Shown: piece by piece, positions 3,936 to 5,170 of the stretch
How positions within the stretch are numbered: the stretch's first letter is position 1
Layout: each line of letters opens with the position of its first letter
Source of the DNA: an uncultured Bacteroides sp.
GTDB taxonomy: Bacteria > Bacteroidota > Bacteroidia > Bacteroidales > Bacteroidaceae
DNA: 5,170 nucleotides
NCBI GenBank assembly: GCA_959606905.1
Contig: CAUHML010000212.1
Span: 1 to 5,170 of the forward strand
Direction of reading: 5' to 3'
Notes under the pieces: generated by a model
Databases searched by the model: none
Told to the model about the DNA's origin: nothing
Seen by the model: only the letters and a program-made list of their open reading frames with translations
Translations under genes and position numbers: made by a program

Positions 3936-5113
3936 ACACGGCTAAAAACAGGTGTTTTTTTCTTCCTTTTTACAGCCTTCAAATCACGTATTATTGTATT
4001 AGAAAGAACCTCTGAATACACCTCCGTAGTTCTGACCGAAGTATGACCGAGCAGCTTCTGGACGGTGGTTATCGGAACACCTTGGTGAACAAGCAGGGTC
4101 GCACAAGTATGACGGGCTGTATGATAGGTTATGTGCTTCCGTATCCTGGCAAGGGCAGATAATTGGGCAAGATACTTATTGGCCTCTGAATTGGGTCCGA
4201 TTTTAGCAAAATCAGTTACTATATCGTAACGTTCCAATACAGCCAATGCCTTACCCTCAAACAGAAGATGTAGCGGAAGTCTTATCTCCACATCTGTTTT
4301 GACAGACTTGAAATAAAGCCACCGCTTACCATTCACACGAATAATGTTCTCAGGTGTAAGCTGGCAGAAATCGGAATAGCGCAGGCCGGTGTAGCAGCAG
4401 AACAGGAAGGCATCGAGTACATGGCGGAGCTTCTTGTCCACATCAAGGTTCTCCAGCCTCTTCAACTCATCCGGGGTTAGGAACTCTTTCCGCCCTTTCT
4501 CTTGCTTTATCTTGTACTTCCGGAAGGGGTAGGCATCGGAAGGAATATAACCCTGATTAATGGCTTCATTCACTAATGTACGTAACTGCCGGAGATGCTT
4601 GGCTATCGTATTGACGCTATTTCCCTTCTCTTTCAAATGCACTTCAAACTCCTTTAGAAAGGTATAAGTAATGTCTTTGAAATCTAATCCGGGACGGAAC
4701 TCCTGAAGTACGGTTATCGTTGTCATCAGGTTCTCTTTGGTACTTCTTTTACGGTCGGATTCCTGCACATAGATTTTGGCAAATACGGGGAAAGTGACAT
4801 TGACCGGCTTGTCTTTCTTTATCGCATCTTTAAGTAGTGATAGCGTTACAGGAATGCCGCGCTTCCATAAGGATAACTCAATCGCTTGCAGGTGTAGGAC
4901 AAACTCAAACAGCATCGAATTGAGGTCATGAGCCTGTGGGTGATTATCAACCTGAGCATTGCGACTATTCCAATGTTCCGGCTTGAGATACAAATTTGTA
5001 CGGAAATAAACTTTCCTCTGATTGAGCAAGGCTTCTACTTGCACTAAGGCCGTTCCCTGTTTGTTTAGCTGTTTCTTTCGATTATACACTAAGCGGTATT
5101 TTATTTTATCCAT
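3920..5113 (-). CDS. Tyrosine recombinase (site-specific integrase), int2
   Basis: A 397-residue tyrosine recombinase of the common Bacteroidales mobile-element type. An arm-binding region (about 1-95, opening MDKIKYRLVYNRKK) leads into a SAM-like core-binding domain (about 105-200) and the catalytic domain (about 208-380). All catalytic residues are present: R245 (TGLRYSD), K272 (SVKTD), H331 and R334 (HTARH), H357 (LLGHTSV) and the nucleophile Y366 (TEVYSEV). A basic tail (KAVKRKKK) follows. ATG at 5113 was chosen over an in-frame TTG at 5152, because that TTG lies within the -33 box of the promoter and the extra 13 residues do not match integrase starts. The gene is richer in GC than int1 and has an intact active site, so the two probably come from different elements. 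It reads toward the lysis cassette but is separated from it by a terminator. Confidence 0.95.
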   Translation of the reverse strand: MDKIKYRLVYNRKKQLNKQGTALVQVEALLNQRKVYFRTNLYLKPEHWNSRNAQVDNHPQAHDLNSMLFEFVLHLQAIELSLWKRGIPVTLSLLKDAIKKDKPVNVTFPVFAKIYVQESDRKRSTKENLMTTITVLQEFRPGLDFKDITYTFLKEFEVHLKEKGNSVNTIAKHLRQLRTLVNEAINQGYIPSDAYPFRKYKIKQEKGRKEFLTPDELKRLENLDVDKKLRHVLDAFLFCCYTGLRYSDFCQLTPENIIRVNGKRWLYFKSVKTDVEIRLPLHLLFEGKALAVLERYDIVTDFAKIGPNSEANKYLAQLSALARIRKHITYHTARHTCATLLVHQGVPITTVQKLLGHTSVRTTEVYSEVLSNTIIRDLKAVKRKKKTPVFSRVVECG

Positions 5114-5121
5114 TTTTAAGC

Positions 5122-5153
5122 CAAATGTACTTTTTTGGACGAGAAGCTGCAAA
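5122..5153 (-). promoter_or_regulatory. Bacteroides-type promoter of int2, nearly leaderless
   Basis: On the minus strand TTTG (5153-5150) and TACATTTG (5129-5122) are separated by 20 bases. Only eight bases lie between the -7 box and the int2 ATG, so the transcript should begin within a few bases of the start codon. There is no room for a ribosome binding site. Confidence 0.7.
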
Positions 5154-5170
5154 CCGATGTGGGAGAACTG

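Noticed and set aside
5114..5152. N-terminal extension of int2 from TTG at 5152
   Set aside because: It lies within the promoter elements, and the ATG at 5113 fits the family start.

Overview
The window comes from a Bacteroidales genome, most likely Bacteroides, Phocaeicola or Parabacteroides. Three promoters fit the Bacteroides pattern of TTTG, a 19-20 base spacer and TAnnTTTG, and both integrases and the lysis-type proteins have sequences typical of gut Bacteroidales mobile elements. It reads as an integration hot spot beside a tRNA-His gene, holding parts of one or two mobile elements, probably prophage-derived.

Layout: (1) 1-120: left flank with a possible frameshifted gene on the minus strand. 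(2) 163-336: tRNA-His (GTG) with its own promoter, a small leader hairpin and an intrinsic terminator. (3) 394-1666: tandem repeats followed by an AT-rich tyrosine recombinase (int1, + strand, 402 aa), in the usual place for an integrase that uses the tRNA 3' end as its attachment site. (4) 1667-1871: no gene, but two strong hairpins and a terminator. (5) 1872-3710: five minus-strand genes. In transcription order these are a 60-aa two-helix membrane protein, a 124-aa membrane-anchored coiled-coil protein, an M15 peptidase of endolysin type, a 153-aa envelope protein and an isolated 64-aa protein of unknown function. The first two genes overlap by ATGA, as do the third and fourth. (6) 3733-3935: terminator hairpin, possible promoter and a symmetric repeat cluster. 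(7) 3920-5113: a second tyrosine recombinase (int2, minus strand, 397 aa) with a promoter placed so close that the mRNA should be almost leaderless.

How the parts fit: the 60-aa, 124-aa, M15 and 153-aa proteins look like a phage lysis cassette, with holin-like membrane proteins, a signal-less cell-wall peptidase and an envelope-spanning protein. No capsid or tail gene is visible. The two recombinases converge on the cassette and differ in composition and active-site residues, so they probably belong to different elements. The cassette and int2 are richer in GC than int1 and the 64-aa gene.

The least explained features are regulatory. The 64-aa gene, and more weakly the lysis cassette, have a TATATTTG box, then an intrinsic terminator, then an ATG at nearly identical distances, which suggests leader attenuation. 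A palindrome covers the spacer of the 64-aa gene promoter. Tandem TYTACC repeats with an 11-base period occur just before int1, and again at the 3' end of int2 inside a perfectly symmetric four-repeat array.
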